In this document: piece after piece, positions 1 through 8,221 of the stretch
How positions within the stretch are numbered: the stretch's first letter is position 1
Layout: each line of letters opens with the position of its first letter
Source: an uncultured Ruminococcus sp.
Lineage (GTDB): Bacteria; Bacillota; Clostridia; Oscillospirales; Ruminococcaceae
NCBI RefSeq assembly: GCF_937915125.1
Contig: NZ_CALDMP010000063.1
Location: 1 to 41,667 of the forward strand
DNA length: 41,667 nt
Direction: 5' to 3'
The notes under the pieces: model-generated
Told to the model about the DNA's origin: nothing
What the model saw: the letters and a program-made list of their open reading frames with translations, nothing else
Databases searched by the model: none
Position numbers and translations under genes: made by a program

Positions 1-219
1 TCCCTCTGCACTCTCTTTCCCTTCACCCCTCACCCCCTTTCCGCACTTTTGCTGGTCACGGTAACTTGATTTTCTTCGTGCTTGCTTTGACTTGGACATC
101 CAGAATACAGCCGTTTCGTTGCCAAAAGCAAAGCTTTAGTGCGGACTACGTACCACATGGCACTGATTTACGAGCGTTAAACTCTTCGAATAATCCCAAA
201 AAGAACAGGAGGAATTCCC
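1..219. other. intergenic DNA at window start
   Basis: No convincing gene is visible here. A short reading frame at 66-302 runs into the next gene and has no ribosome binding site. I see no well-spaced -35/-10 pair. The last 20 bases hold the AGGAGGA ribosome binding site of the downstream gene. Confidence 0.5.
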
Positions 220-2562
220 ATGGACATCCCATCCATTCTGAAACAGCTGGACGATCTGCTCCATGCGTGTCGGCTGGACGAAGCGGAAACATTTTTGTGT
301 GAAGCCATCCGGACAGCAGAAGCTTCCGGCGATACCGATGCGGAAAAGACACTGCGCAATGAGCAAATGGGCTTTTACCGGGACTGCGGACGGTTCCCGG
401 AAATGCTGGATACTGCCGCAAGGGCACGTGCCCTTTTTGAACAACAGGGGGAGACGGATTCCATCGCCTATGGAACGACTCTCCTGAACTGCGCCAATGC
501 CTACCGTGCCGCCGGTGCCTTTGATCAGGCATTTTCCACCTATGAAACCGTGCAGGAACTCTATGACAAGCTCCTGCCTCAGTCCGATGGACGTATTGCA
601 AGCCTGTGGAATAACCTGGCGCTTCTCTATCAGGAAACCGGACAGTGGGAACAGGCGTGCCGCTGTCTGGAACAGGCATTGACCCTGGTGCGGCAATACG
701 CCGGAGACGAGACACGGACGGCGATTTCCTGTACCAACCTTGCCGTCTCGCTGCTGCGGCTCCATCGTGTGGAGGATGCCCTGGCATATCTCACAGAAGC
801 AGACGGTATTCTCGCCGGACGCACACCGTCGGATTTCCACTACAGCGCCACTCTCGCCGGCTTTGGTGACGCCTATTATCAGCTGGAAAACTACGAGACA
901 GCGGCGGCATATTATGAAAAGGCACTGCCGGAGATCGAACTGCATATGGGACAGAATAATTTCTATGCCATTGTCTCCGAGAATCTGGCGCAGACTTATG
1001 AAAAGCTGGGCATGACACGTCCCCGGCTTTCGGGATTGGAACTCTGCCGCCGTTTTTATGAGGCGTTCGGTGCGCCTGTGCTGGAGCGTTCCTTCGGGGA
1101 TATCCTGCCGAAGCTGGCGATCGGTCTTGCCGGGGAAGGCTCGGAATGCCTGGGGTATGACGACGAACTTTCCCGGGATCATGACTTCGGGCCGGGCTTC
1201 TGTATCTGGGTGCCGGATGATCTGCCGGAGCAGCAGGTGGAGGCGCTGAAAAATGCCTATGCCGCTTTGCCAAAATCATATATGGGTTACCGTCGGTTGG
1301 AAATGCCCGAAGCAGATGGACGTGTAGGCGTTTGTACTGTCAGCGGCTATTTCCGGCGGTTGTTGGGTCTGCCGGGGATACCACGGAATGAAGCGGAGTG
1401 GCTTTCTGTAGACGAATCCATGCTGGCGGCGGCGTGCAGCGGCGAAATCTTCCGGGATGACAGCGGTATTATGACCACACCCCGGAGAAAGCTGGGGCTG
1501 GGCTATCCGAAATCCGTCCGGCTCCGCCGTCTTGCACAGGCACTGGGTCGGATGGCACAGTGCGGACAGTATAACTTCGTCCGGATGCGCCGCCGTGGCG
1601 ATACAGCAGCGGCACAGCTCTATCTCGGGGCATTCTGTCGGAATGCCATGACTGCGGCACATTTGCTTCGGGGTGTCTATGCACCATATGAAAAGTGGCT
1701 GCTGCGCAGTACGGCAGAGCTGGAAGGCTTCGGGGATATGGCAGGGCAGATACGTGAACTGCTGCTTCTGCCGCCCCGGAGGGAAAGGGATTTTGACGAG
1801 GAAATAGACCCGGCATGTGGGTACATCCGGGAGATCTGCGGAATGATCGGAAAGGAGATCGCTATGACAAATGCAATGGAACAGCCGGAAAATGCCTATC
1901 TGGCAGACACGGCAAAGGCACTGGGCGCAAAGGCAGAGGAGATGGAATCCCACCTGGCGGATGTGGAAAAAATCGTCCGGTTGGAGTGGGAGACTTTCGA
2001 CAAGGTACAGAATATGGGCGGCAGGGCAGCCTGTCAGGACGACTGGGAGACCTTTTCCATTATGCGCCGCAGTCAGTATCTGCCCTGGGACAGCGCACTG
2101 CTGAAACAGTGGATCGCTGCCTTTGAACAGGCGCTTTCGGAGGGCAGAAACCTCATTACGGAAAAATATGCCCGGATGATGGAGAGCACCCACCCGGAGG
2201 AATATGCGAAGATCAAAGACCAGCTGCCGCCTGTCTCGCCGGAATTTGTGCAGCTGCGGGAGGCGATCATCGCCATCCAGATTCCCTGGATGGAGGAATT
2301 TGCAGCCCAGTATCCCAATCTGGCATCCCGTGCAAGGATCATTCACACAGAGGACGATTCTCCCTGGGAGACATCCTATGAGACCTATCTCCGGGGTGAG
2401 CTGACGGCGTATCCCTTTGAGGTGCTGTACGGCTATGGCAGATGGATCGTATCCCTGCACCAGCAGGGGAAGAACCTGTCCCGGATGATTCTGGAGGAAA
2501 CGGTGCACGAATACGGCTATGCCACCCTGGAAGAAGCGGAGCAGAACGGGTGCTGCCCGTAA
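220..2562 (+). CDS. TPR / DUF4037-like nucleotidyltransferase / DUF4125 fusion protein
   Basis: A 780-residue soluble protein in three parts, with no signal peptide or membrane segment. Residues 1 to about 265 are helical tetratricopeptide-type repeats (e.g. NNLALLYQETGQWEQACRCL and the YYEKALPEIE region). Residues about 270-545 resemble the DUF4037 nucleotidyltransferase-like family, with an acidic motif LSRDHDFGPGF (D320, H321, D322) like the metal-binding Asp pair of the polymerase-beta fold, followed by a helical segment. Residues about 549-775 match DUF4125 (FDKVQNMGGRAACQDDW, then RRSQYLPW). The ATG at 220 follows AGGAGGA with good spacing. A second strong ribosome binding site with ATG (1864) lies inside the gene exactly at the DUF4125 boundary. 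Family names are from recall of the motifs. The reaction and substrate are unknown; nucleotidyl transfer to a protein or small molecule is only inferred. It stands alone, with a terminator behind it. Confidence 0.75.
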   Translation: MDIPSILKQLDDLLHACRLDEAETFLCEAIRTAEASGDTDAEKTLRNEQMGFYRDCGRFPEMLDTAARARALFEQQGETDSIAYGTTLLNCANAYRAAGAFDQAFSTYETVQELYDKLLPQSDGRIASLWNNLALLYQETGQWEQACRCLEQALTLVRQYAGDETRTAISCTNLAVSLLRLHRVEDALAYLTEADGILAGRTPSDFHYSATLAGFGDAYYQLENYETAAAYYEKALPEIELHMGQNNFYAIVSENLAQTYEKLGMTRPRLSGLELCRRFYEAFGAPVLERSFGDILPKLAIGLAGEGSECLGYDDELSRDHDFGPGFCIWVPDDLPEQQVEALKNAYAALPKSYMGYRRLEMPEADGRVGVCTVSGYFRRLLGLPGIPRNEAEWLSVDESMLAAACSGEIFRDDSGIMTTPRRKLGLGYPKSVRLRRLAQALGRMAQCGQYNFVRMRRRGDTAAAQLYLGAFCRNAMTAAHLLRGVYAPYEKWLLRSTAELEGFGDMAGQIRELLLLPPRRERDFDEEIDPACGYIREICGMIGKEIAMTNAMEQPENAYLADTAKALGAKAEEMESHLADVEKIVRLEWETFDKVQNMGGRAACQDDWETFSIMRRSQYLPWDSALLKQWIAAFEQALSEGRNLITEKYARMMESTHPEEYAKIKDQLPPVSPEFVQLREAIIAIQIPWMEEFAAQYPNLASRARIIHTEDDSPWETSYETYLRGELTAYPFEVLYGYGRWIVSLHQQGKNLSRMILEETVHEYGYATLEEAEQNGCCP
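1851..1866 (+). promoter_or_regulatory. internal ribosome binding site and ATG at the DUF4125 boundary
   Basis: AAAGGAG at 1851-1857 is followed after six bases by an in-frame ATG at 1864. Initiation here would give a free 232-residue DUF4125 protein. This may be a relic of the gene fusion or a working internal start; the sequence cannot decide between them. Confidence 0.4.
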
Positions 2563-2581
2563 TAAAAAAATTGCATATGGA

Positions 2582-2617
2582 AACAGCCGTTCCGGTAGAA
2601 GGGGACGGCTGTTTTTG
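2582..2617 (+). terminator. intrinsic terminator after the TPR/DUF4125 gene
   Basis: The stem AACAGCCGTTCC pairs with GGGACGGCTGTT (one G-U pair) and runs into a T tract, 20 bases past the stop codon. Confidence 0.8.
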
Positions 2618-2635
2618 GAGGGGTAATCATTTTAT

Positions 2636-2711
2636 GTAGTACATTGTCACGCCTAAAGCTTTACTTTTGATTTGAAAACCAGAAGCGTAGGGCGGGGGCT
2701 TGCTCCCGCCG
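2636..2711 (+). repeat. dispersed repeat unit, copy 1
   Basis: About 75 bases beginning GTAGTACATTGTCACGC and ending in the palindromic core GTAGGGCGGGGGCTTGCTCC plus CGCCG. The unit recurs near the window end at 41374-41449, and its core recurs in degraded form at 27581-27604. There is no coding potential. This copy lacks the inverted right end seen in the distal copy, so it is probably truncated. Confidence 0.7.
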
Positions 2712-2740
2712 TTCCTAAAGAACCTAAGGAGAACCCTTTG

Positions 2741-2826
2741 TAGGGGCGGATATCATCCGCCCGCCGTATTCCCCACAATTACACAAATTCGGTGCAACTG
2801 TAGAGGCGACCATTGGTCGCCCCTAC
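2741..2826. repeat. pair of GC-rich palindromic units
   Basis: Two short perfect hairpins of the same style: GGCGGATATCATCCGCC (2745-2761) and GGCGACCATTGGTCGCC (2805-2821), each bordered by GTAGGGG or CCCTAC. They look like dispersed palindromic intergenic elements. No function is visible. Confidence 0.6.
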
Positions 2827-2878
2827 AATAATCCATATTTCACAAAAATTGAGTTGCGTGACTGCGTGCATCCTATCA

Positions 2879-2907
2879 TTGACAAATATGAAAAAATATA
2901 GTATACT
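2879..2907 (+). promoter_or_regulatory. sigma-A type promoter of the FAD oxidoreductase/glycosyltransferase pair
   Basis: TTGACA (2879-2884), a 17-base spacer and TATACT (2902-2907). Transcription would start near 2914, leaving a leader of about 180 bases that contains a palindromic repeat element. Confidence 0.75.
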
Positions 2908-2971
2908 ATTATGAGTAGTTTTTGTCGATTGTCCATATCAAAGAATTTTCTATGATCTGCGGCGGAACAAG

Positions 2972-3058
2972 GCTAAGGCAACACCACACAAAGAGCGCCT
3001 GACGGCTTTGCACGACATATGCTCGCATCTGACGCACAATCTTTGTGCGGTATTGCCC
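2972..3058 (+). repeat. GGCAACACC-family palindromic repeat, copy 1 (in a 5' leader)
   Basis: An element of about 85 bases. Its ends GGCAACACC(A/G)CACAAAG and CTTTGTGCGGTATTGCC are near-perfect inverted repeats (17 bases). It lies between the promoter at 2879 and the ribosome binding site at 3075, so it would be transcribed as a large hairpin. Related copies are at 6531-6680, 8222-8304 and, shortened, at 36307-36406. Confidence 0.8.
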
Positions 3059-3092
3059 TAATTTTAAAATTTTTAAGAAGGAGAACCAATCT

Positions 3093-4652
3093 ATGAAAAA
3101 AATCGTGATCATCGGCGGCGGACCCGCTGGTCTGACAGCTGCCTATGAGCTGCTGAAGGACACCAAAGACGAATTTGAAGTGACCATTCTGGAGGAGAGC
3201 GAAGTGCTGGGCGGTATTTCCCAGACCGTGCGCTATCACGGAAACCGTATGGATATCGGTGGTCACCGCTTTTTCTCTAAGGATGATACAGTGATGAAAT
3301 GGTGGTCCGATCTCATGCCCATCCAGGGAAAACCGGCATATGACGACCAGAAGCTGGGACGGGAAAAGCCCCTGGTTTCCGGCGGTCCTGATCCGGAAAA
3401 GGAAGATGTGGTCATGCTGGTGCGTGACCGTGTGTCCCGGATCTATTACAACCACTGCTTCTTCGATTATCCCGTTTCTCTGAAAAAGGAAACCATCAAA
3501 AACATGGGCTTTGCCACCACCATGCGTGCCGGGTTCAGCTATCTGGGCTCCTGTATTTCCAAGAAGCCGGAGACCAATCTGGAGAACTTCTACATCAACC
3601 GCTTCGGCAAGGTGCTCTACAGCATGTTCTTCGAAGGCTATACCGAAAAGCTCTGGGGCAGACATCCCAGCGAAATTTCCGCAGACTGGGGCGCACAGCG
3701 TGTCAAGGGACTGTCCATTCGTGCTGTTATCAAAGATATGTTCTCCAAGGCGTTCGGCAAGAAGAACAACGAAAACGCCGAGACCTCTCTCATTGAACAG
3801 TTCTGGTATCCCAAATACGGTCCCGGTCAGCTCTGGGAGCTGGTGGGCGAAAAGGTACAGGAAAAGGGCGGTCAGATCCTCTATCACCATACTGTCAAGA
3901 CCATCCGCACCGAGAATGGAAAGATTCAGTCTGTTGTCTGCGAGACACCAGAGGGCACAAAGGAGATCACGGGAGATATTTTCATTTCCTCTATGCCCAT
4001 CAAGAATCTGGTTGCCGGGCTGGAGGGCTGTGCAGACAGCGAAATTCAGCGCATTGCCGCAGGTCTCCCTTACCGGGATTTTGTCACTGTGGGACTGCTG
4101 GTGAACAAGCTGGAGCTGGTCAACGAGACAGACAAAAAGACCCTGGGCAATATCGTCCCCGACTGCTGGATCTATGTCCAGGATAAGGGCGTGAAGCTGG
4201 GACGGATTCAGATCTTCAACAACTGGTCTCCCTATATGGTGGAAAAGCCGGAGGACACCGTCTGGATCGGTCTGGAATACTTCTGCGCTGAGGGTGACGA
4301 ATTCTGGAATATGTCCGATGAGGAATGCATTGACTTCGCCACAAAGGAACTGGTGAAAATGGGCGTCATCCAGGAGGGTACCGTGCTGGATTCTCACCGG
4401 GAAAAGGTCAAGAAAGCATATCCGGCATATTTCGATACCTATGCCCAGTTCGACCAGGTGGTCGCTTACCTGGATACTTATGAGAATCTCTTCTGCGTGG
4501 GCAGAAACGGTCAGCACCGCTACAACAACATGGATCACTCCATGCTGACGGCAATTCACGCCGCTGATGCCATCAAGCACAATTCCACCGACAAGAGCGC
4601 CGTGTGGAACGTCAACCAGGAGAAGGAATACCATGAACAGAAACAATCCTGA
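3093..4652 (+). CDS. NAD(P)/FAD-dependent oxidoreductase (protoporphyrinogen oxidase / UDP-galactopyranose mutase-like fold)
   Basis: A 519-residue cytosolic flavoprotein. The N-terminus has the dinucleotide-binding GxGxxG (G8, G10, G13 in IIGGGPAGLTAAYEL) and an Asp/Glu-rich end to the second strand. The C-terminus has a second FAD-contact segment (LFCVGRNGQHRYNNMDHS). The internal stretch FYINRFGKVLYSMFFEGY is typical of the NAD_binding_8/amine-oxidase-like family that often neighbours polyprenyl-sugar enzymes. I chose the ATG at 3093, not the upstream ATG at 3045, because AAGAAGGAG precedes it at normal distance and the Rossmann motif starts right after. Its last 20 bases overlap the glycosyltransferase gene, so the two are translationally linked. 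The substrate is unknown; a role in cell-envelope sugar metabolism is inferred from the partner. Confidence 0.8.
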   Translation: MKKIVIIGGGPAGLTAAYELLKDTKDEFEVTILEESEVLGGISQTVRYHGNRMDIGGHRFFSKDDTVMKWWSDLMPIQGKPAYDDQKLGREKPLVSGGPDPEKEDVVMLVRDRVSRIYYNHCFFDYPVSLKKETIKNMGFATTMRAGFSYLGSCISKKPETNLENFYINRFGKVLYSMFFEGYTEKLWGRHPSEISADWGAQRVKGLSIRAVIKDMFSKAFGKKNNENAETSLIEQFWYPKYGPGQLWELVGEKVQEKGGQILYHHTVKTIRTENGKIQSVVCETPEGTKEITGDIFISSMPIKNLVAGLEGCADSEIQRIAAGLPYRDFVTVGLLVNKLELVNETDKKTLGNIVPDCWIYVQDKGVKLGRIQIFNNWSPYMVEKPEDTVWIGLEYFCAEGDEFWNMSDEECIDFATKELVKMGVIQEGTVLDSHREKVKKAYPAYFDTYAQFDQVVAYLDTYENLFCVGRNGQHRYNNMDHSMLTAIHAADAIKHNSTDKSAVWNVNQEKEYHEQKQS

Positions 4653-6387
4653 CAGGGCTTCTCTGTGCTCTCCGGAATCCTGTACCCAAAAGTTTCTGCA
4701 AGCGCTGGGGGCACATCCATATCTCAGTGCCTTGCTGATCTGTCTGCTCATCAATCCCTTTTACCTTGGTTCGGCGGAAAATGTTCCCGGGAACGCCCTC
4801 ATGCTGGAGGTGCTGTCCGTACTCACGGTAGGCGGCGCCATTCTCCTGTGGCTGTACCGGCTGGGAAAACTGCGAAAAAAGACGGCGATCGCCGCAGGTG
4901 CAGTCTTTCTGCTGCTGACCGGTCTGGGTACGAAGCTGTATAGCCAGTCGGAGCGAAAAGGGCTGTGGATGCTCCTGGGCGGCTGCATAATTCTGCTGGT
5001 ACTGTTCTTCTTGACTCGGAACCAGAAGCAGAACCAGACCCAACGCACGGCACTATTACTCATGGGAATCAGCTTTTTCCTGAAATTCTACTATGTGTTC
5101 TATACCTCTGTCTATGAGCGACAGCATGATGTCAGCAAATTCGGCGGCAATAAGGGACACACTGGTTACATAGAATATCTGCTGTTCCACCACAGTCTGC
5201 CGGATTTTGACCCCCGGGAACGCTGGCAGTTCTATCATCCGCCCCTGCATCATGCCATCAGTGCGCTGTGGATCGATCTGTCGGAAAACCTCCTGGGCGT
5301 GGGGCACGACCCGGCACGGGAATCTCTACAGACCCTGACGTTATTCTACGCCATGGTGATTCTCATTACCGCCTATCGGATCCTCCGGCATTTCAAGCTC
5401 CAGGGCATGGGGCTATATGCGCCCTTGCTGCTCATTGCTTTCCACCCGTCATTCACCCTGTTTTCCGGCAGCATCAACAACGATATCCTTTCAGTGGCAT
5501 TTATTTTTGGGGCAGTGCTGTGCACGTTGCAATGGTACGACAACCCCACCATGAAAGGCATTCTGAAGATCGCCCTCTGTGTGGGGCTGGGCATGATGAC
5601 GAAGATGTCCGCTGCCCTGGTGGCAGTTCCCATTGCCGTGGTATTCCTGGTGGTACTGGTGCAGAAGCTCCGCCGCCGGGAATGGAACATTCTAGGACAG
5701 TACGGTGCATTTGCGGCAGTCTGTGTTCCCTTGGGGCTATGGTATCCCATCCGGAATCTGGTGCGCTTTGATGTGCCCCTGACCTATGTACAGGAGTTGA
5801 GTACCGGATTGCGGCAGTATATCGGCGACCAGAGATTTTCCTCCCGGATCACGGATTTTTCCCCGAAACAGTTTCACAGCGTCTTTGAACAGTGGTTACA
5901 GCAGGATGGTTCGGGCTACAACGAGTATAACCCCATGATAGCGCTGCTGAAAAATGCGCTGTTCGGGGAATATATCAATGAGAGCACCCTGGCATATGGA
6001 CAGGCAGCGATTTTGCTGGCGGAAATCTTTTTCTGGCTGAATGTGCTGATTGCCGCCGGTGCACTGGTGTGCATGATCGTGCTGTGCTTCCGGAAATGTG
6101 CCATGAACAGGATGCAGAAGATTTTCTTTGTGTCTTTCTATCTGGTCATGATGGTGAATTTCTACTATCTGGCAGCATCCTCACCCTTTACCTGTTCCAT
6201 GAATTTCCGGTATATCATGCCCACAATTCTCATCGGTGCGCTATTTTTCGGCATGGCAGTGCAGGAACTGCACCAGAGAAAGACAAAAGCGGCTGGGGCG
6301 CTGGCTGTGGGAATGCAGGTGTTCTGCGGCTGTTTTGCTGTCTGCTCTTTCGTGTTGTATGCGTGGGTCTGTCTGCCGAACAAATGA
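4633..6387 (+). CDS. GT39/PMT-type polytopic membrane glycosyltransferase
   Basis: A 584-residue integral membrane protein with about ten or more hydrophobic helices. The first large extracytoplasmic loop carries the family-typical stretch HTGYIEYLLFHHSLPDFDP, then RERWQFYHPPLHH, resembling the acidic and His-rich catalytic loop of polyprenyl-phosphate-sugar dependent GT-C enzymes (GT39/ArnT/PMT_2). Such enzymes move a sugar from a lipid carrier to protein or glycan on the outer face of the membrane. The start at ATG 4633 has GGAGAAGG just upstream and overlaps the end of the flavoprotein gene; an upstream in-frame ATG (4567) has no binding site. Sugar and acceptor are unknown. The Thr-rich scaffoldin linkers further along are one conceivable acceptor, but this is speculation. 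Confidence 0.75.
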   Translation: MNRNNPDRASLCSPESCTQKFLQALGAHPYLSALLICLLINPFYLGSAENVPGNALMLEVLSVLTVGGAILLWLYRLGKLRKKTAIAAGAVFLLLTGLGTKLYSQSERKGLWMLLGGCIILLVLFFLTRNQKQNQTQRTALLLMGISFFLKFYYVFYTSVYERQHDVSKFGGNKGHTGYIEYLLFHHSLPDFDPRERWQFYHPPLHHAISALWIDLSENLLGVGHDPARESLQTLTLFYAMVILITAYRILRHFKLQGMGLYAPLLLIAFHPSFTLFSGSINNDILSVAFIFGAVLCTLQWYDNPTMKGILKIALCVGLGMMTKMSAALVAVPIAVVFLVVLVQKLRRREWNILGQYGAFAAVCVPLGLWYPIRNLVRFDVPLTYVQELSTGLRQYIGDQRFSSRITDFSPKQFHSVFEQWLQQDGSGYNEYNPMIALLKNALFGEYINESTLAYGQAAILLAEIFFWLNVLIAAGALVCMIVLCFRKCAMNRMQKIFFVSFYLVMMVNFYYLAASSPFTCSMNFRYIMPTILIGALFFGMAVQELHQRKTKAAGALAVGMQVFCGCFAVCSFVLYAWVCLPNK

Positions 6388-6423
6388 GCATGTTGCATGT
6401 AGGGGCGGTCATGTTCACCCCGC

Positions 6424-6451
6424 CTCGAAAAAGCTGTCGCTTTTTCTCACC
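6424..6451 (+). repeat. short dispersed hairpin CTCGAAAAAGCTGTCGCTTT
   Basis: The hairpin GAAAAAGC-TGTC-GCTTTTTC flanked by CTC and TCACC. The same unit, one base shorter in each arm, recurs at 41622-41648, again just after a CCCC tract. It is a non-coding intergenic repeat. Confidence 0.6.
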
Positions 6452-6530
6452 ACCCTGGACCTGCACCAGCTGTGCTCAGCTGGATCAGCTTGCCAGGCAG
6501 CCTTTTTGGGAATTGGCGGGAAATTATCTT

Positions 6531-6680
6531 GGGCAACACCGCACAAAGAGCGCTTGACGGCTTTGTACGTCATATGCTTGCATCTTTTCCGTCATATTTC
6601 ACAAAAATGCTCGTGAATACACAAAGTATTCACGAGCATTTTTGTTTCATCTGACGCACAATCTTTGTGCGGTATTGCCC
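6531..6680 (+). repeat. GGCAACACC-family palindromic repeat, copy 2, interrupted by a nested insertion
   Basis: Both ends of the family are present (GGGCAACACCGCACAAAG and CTTTGTGCGGTATTGCCC). Compared with the intact copy at 8222-8304, 63 extra bases (6585-6647) sit in the middle, flanked by CATC direct repeats (6581-6584 and 6648-6651). The element lies between two convergent genes. Confidence 0.8.
6585..6651. mobile_element. nested insertion with a perfect 20-bp hairpin and CATC duplication
   Basis: The insert consists of 16 asymmetric bases followed by a perfect inverted repeat, 6601-6620 against 6626-6645, with loop ACAAA. The flanking CATC duplication is what a short transposition-like event would leave. 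The hairpin stem ends in TTTTTGT, so it may also terminate the convergent transcripts on either side. Confidence 0.55.
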
Positions 6681-6701
6681 TTGATGTAAGCTGACTCTCT
6701 C

Positions 6702-7379
6702 TTACTTTGATGAGGGCATGACACGTGCCAATGCGTTTGCCAGTCCGGACAGGGGCAGGGTCTGGAGCCAGATTCTGCCGGGGCCTGTTACCTTTGTATT
6801 AAAGAAGCCTTCGCCCCCCAGCAGCATATTTCCCACGCCCTTGACAGTCTCTACATCCAGGGTACAGGTTGCCTCCATTGCGGCAAGGTTGCCCGTATCC
6901 ACCATCATGGACTGTCCCGGTGCAAGGTCGTATGCAACAACGCTGCCGTCGATCTCCAGGAACAGCATGCCATTTCCGCTGAACTTCTGCATAATGAAGC
7001 CCTCACCGCCGAAAAAGCCCCCGGCAATCTTCTTCTGGAAATACATCTCAAAGGAAACGCTCTGCTCCGATGCCAGGAACGAGGATTTCTGCGCCACAAT
7101 GGGCTTGTCGGGTGTCACCTGGATGGGCATTACTTCGCCCGGCACTGCCGAAGCAAAGGCGATCATGCCCACACCACCCCTTGCGGTATATTCGTTCTGG
7201 AACATTGCCTCTCCCGACAGGGCACGGCTGAACATTTTTCCAAGTCCGCCGCCCTTTGTCTGCATTTCCATGTTGGGGGTCATCCACGCCATTGCGCCTT
7301 TTTGACAAAGCACGGTTTCTCCCGGCTGAACGGTCAGAACAACCACCGGATAGGGCTGACCTTGAATCTGATACTGCAT
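6702..7379 (-). CDS. TIGR00266/AIM24 family protein
   Basis: A 225-residue soluble beta-rich protein of the AIM24 (TIGR00266) family. Visible signatures are a Gly-rich GGFFGGEGFIMQKFSGNG near the middle and LLGGEGFFNTKVTGPGRIWL toward the C-terminus, as expected for the duplicated double-psi-like beta fold. The bacterial function is unknown. The start at ATG (complement of 7377-7379) has GGAGGA at ideal distance; a longer in-frame version reaching 7442 has no binding site and adds unrelated residues. It converges with the glycosyltransferase gene. A small hairpin GGCGAA-ACATA-TTCGCC lies in its leader (7410-7426). Confidence 0.85.
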   Translation of the reverse strand: MQYQIQGQPYPVVVLTVQPGETVLCQKGAMAWMTPNMEMQTKGGGLGKMFSRALSGEAMFQNEYTARGGVGMIAFASAVPGEVMPIQVTPDKPIVAQKSSFLASEQSVSFEMYFQKKIAGGFFGGEGFIMQKFSGNGMLFLEIDGSVVAYDLAPGQSMMVDTGNLAAMEATCTLDVETVKGVGNMLLGGEGFFNTKVTGPGRIWLQTLPLSGLANALARVMPSSK

Positions 7380-7514
7380 AATTGTGTCCTCCTGCAATAG
7401 ATTATTTTTGGCGAAACATATTCGCCTCTGCAAAAACGGCATTTTACCGCTCTTTTCGTGTTATTCGCCGCTCGATTTAGGGGGCGGGTGACTTGCACCT
7501 GCTGTCGTATGGTT

Positions 7515-7557
7515 GATCTCATTACAAACTTCTTGTCAGGACGTTTGTAACGAGATC
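7515..7557. repeat. 15-bp inverted repeat overlapping the acetyltransferase stop codon
   Basis: GATCTCATTACAAAC (7515-7529) pairs with GTTTGTAACGAGATC (7543-7557) with one mismatch and a 13-base loop. It overlaps the stop codon of the minus-strand acetyltransferase gene. No T tract follows on the minus strand, so it is at best a weak or Rho-assisted terminator, or a protein-binding site. Confidence 0.5.
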
Positions 7558-8173
7558 AAATGTTCAGTTTCTGTTCCACGCTGTCCTCTTCCGTGATTTT
7601 TCGGATCACCCGGCAGGGATTCCCTGCTGCGAGGGAATAGGGCGGAATACTCTTTGTAACAACGCTTCCTGCGCCGATCACGCAGCCTTTCCCAATGGTC
7701 ACACCGCCGCAGACTGTGACATTGGACGCCAGCCAGCAGTTGCTTTCAATGGTAATGGGCTTGCCATATTCCAGATCATATAAGGAGCCGTCCTCCCGGG
7801 TGCGCAGATTGCGTTCTTCCGGCAAAAACGGGTGCATAGGTGTGGCAAGGGTACAGTTTGGCCCGAAGAAAACATTGTCACCAATCGTCACCGGGCATGT
7901 ATCCAGTACAACCAGATTGAAATTGGCATAGCACTTTTCCCCGAAAATGGTGTTTACGCCGTAGTCGAATTGCAAAGGTCCCTGAAAAAACGTCCCCTTA
8001 CCGCAGTTCGGCACCAGCTGTTTCAGTATTTCCGTTCGTTTTAACGTCTCTGTTTCATAGGTATCGTTATAGTTCTTGGAAAGCCGGTGCGCCTTCTGGC
8101 GCTGCTGTTCCAGCACCGGGTCAGAGGGATCGTAAAGCTTTCCGGCAAGCATTTTTTCCTGTTCTTGTTCCAT
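7556..8173 (-). CDS. maltose/galactoside O-acetyltransferase family protein (left-handed beta-helix)
   Basis: A 205-residue member of the LacA/Maa/NodL acetyltransferases, which move an acetyl group from acetyl-CoA to a sugar hydroxyl. The N-terminal helical cap (KMLAGKLYDPSDPVL...) is typical of this family. Hexapeptide repeats follow (CPVTIGDNVFFGPNC, VTIGKGCVIGAGSVVTKSIP), and the catalytic His lies in ATPMHPF. The C-terminus PPYSLAAGNPCRVIRKI is characteristic. The ATG at 8173 is preceded by AAAGGAGA. The true sugar substrate cannot be read from sequence. The leader contains a GGCAACACC-family repeat. Confidence 0.88.
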   Translation of the reverse strand: MEQEQEKMLAGKLYDPSDPVLEQQRQKAHRLSKNYNDTYETETLKRTEILKQLVPNCGKGTFFQGPLQFDYGVNTIFGEKCYANFNLVVLDTCPVTIGDNVFFGPNCTLATPMHPFLPEERNLRTREDGSLYDLEYGKPITIESNCWLASNVTVCGGVTIGKGCVIGAGSVVTKSIPPYSLAAGNPCRVIRKITEEDSVEQKLNI

Positions 8174-8221
8174 ATGATATCTCCTTTTGTAGTATGGGAA
8201 TTGTCGTGTTCAATTAGCTTT

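Noticed and set aside
2973..4754. Minus-strand open frame of 593 codons opposite the flavoprotein gene
   Set aside because: The plus strand carries a Rossmann fold protein with promoter and ribosome binding site. The reverse frame starts in the next gene, ends in a repeat element and resembles no protein.
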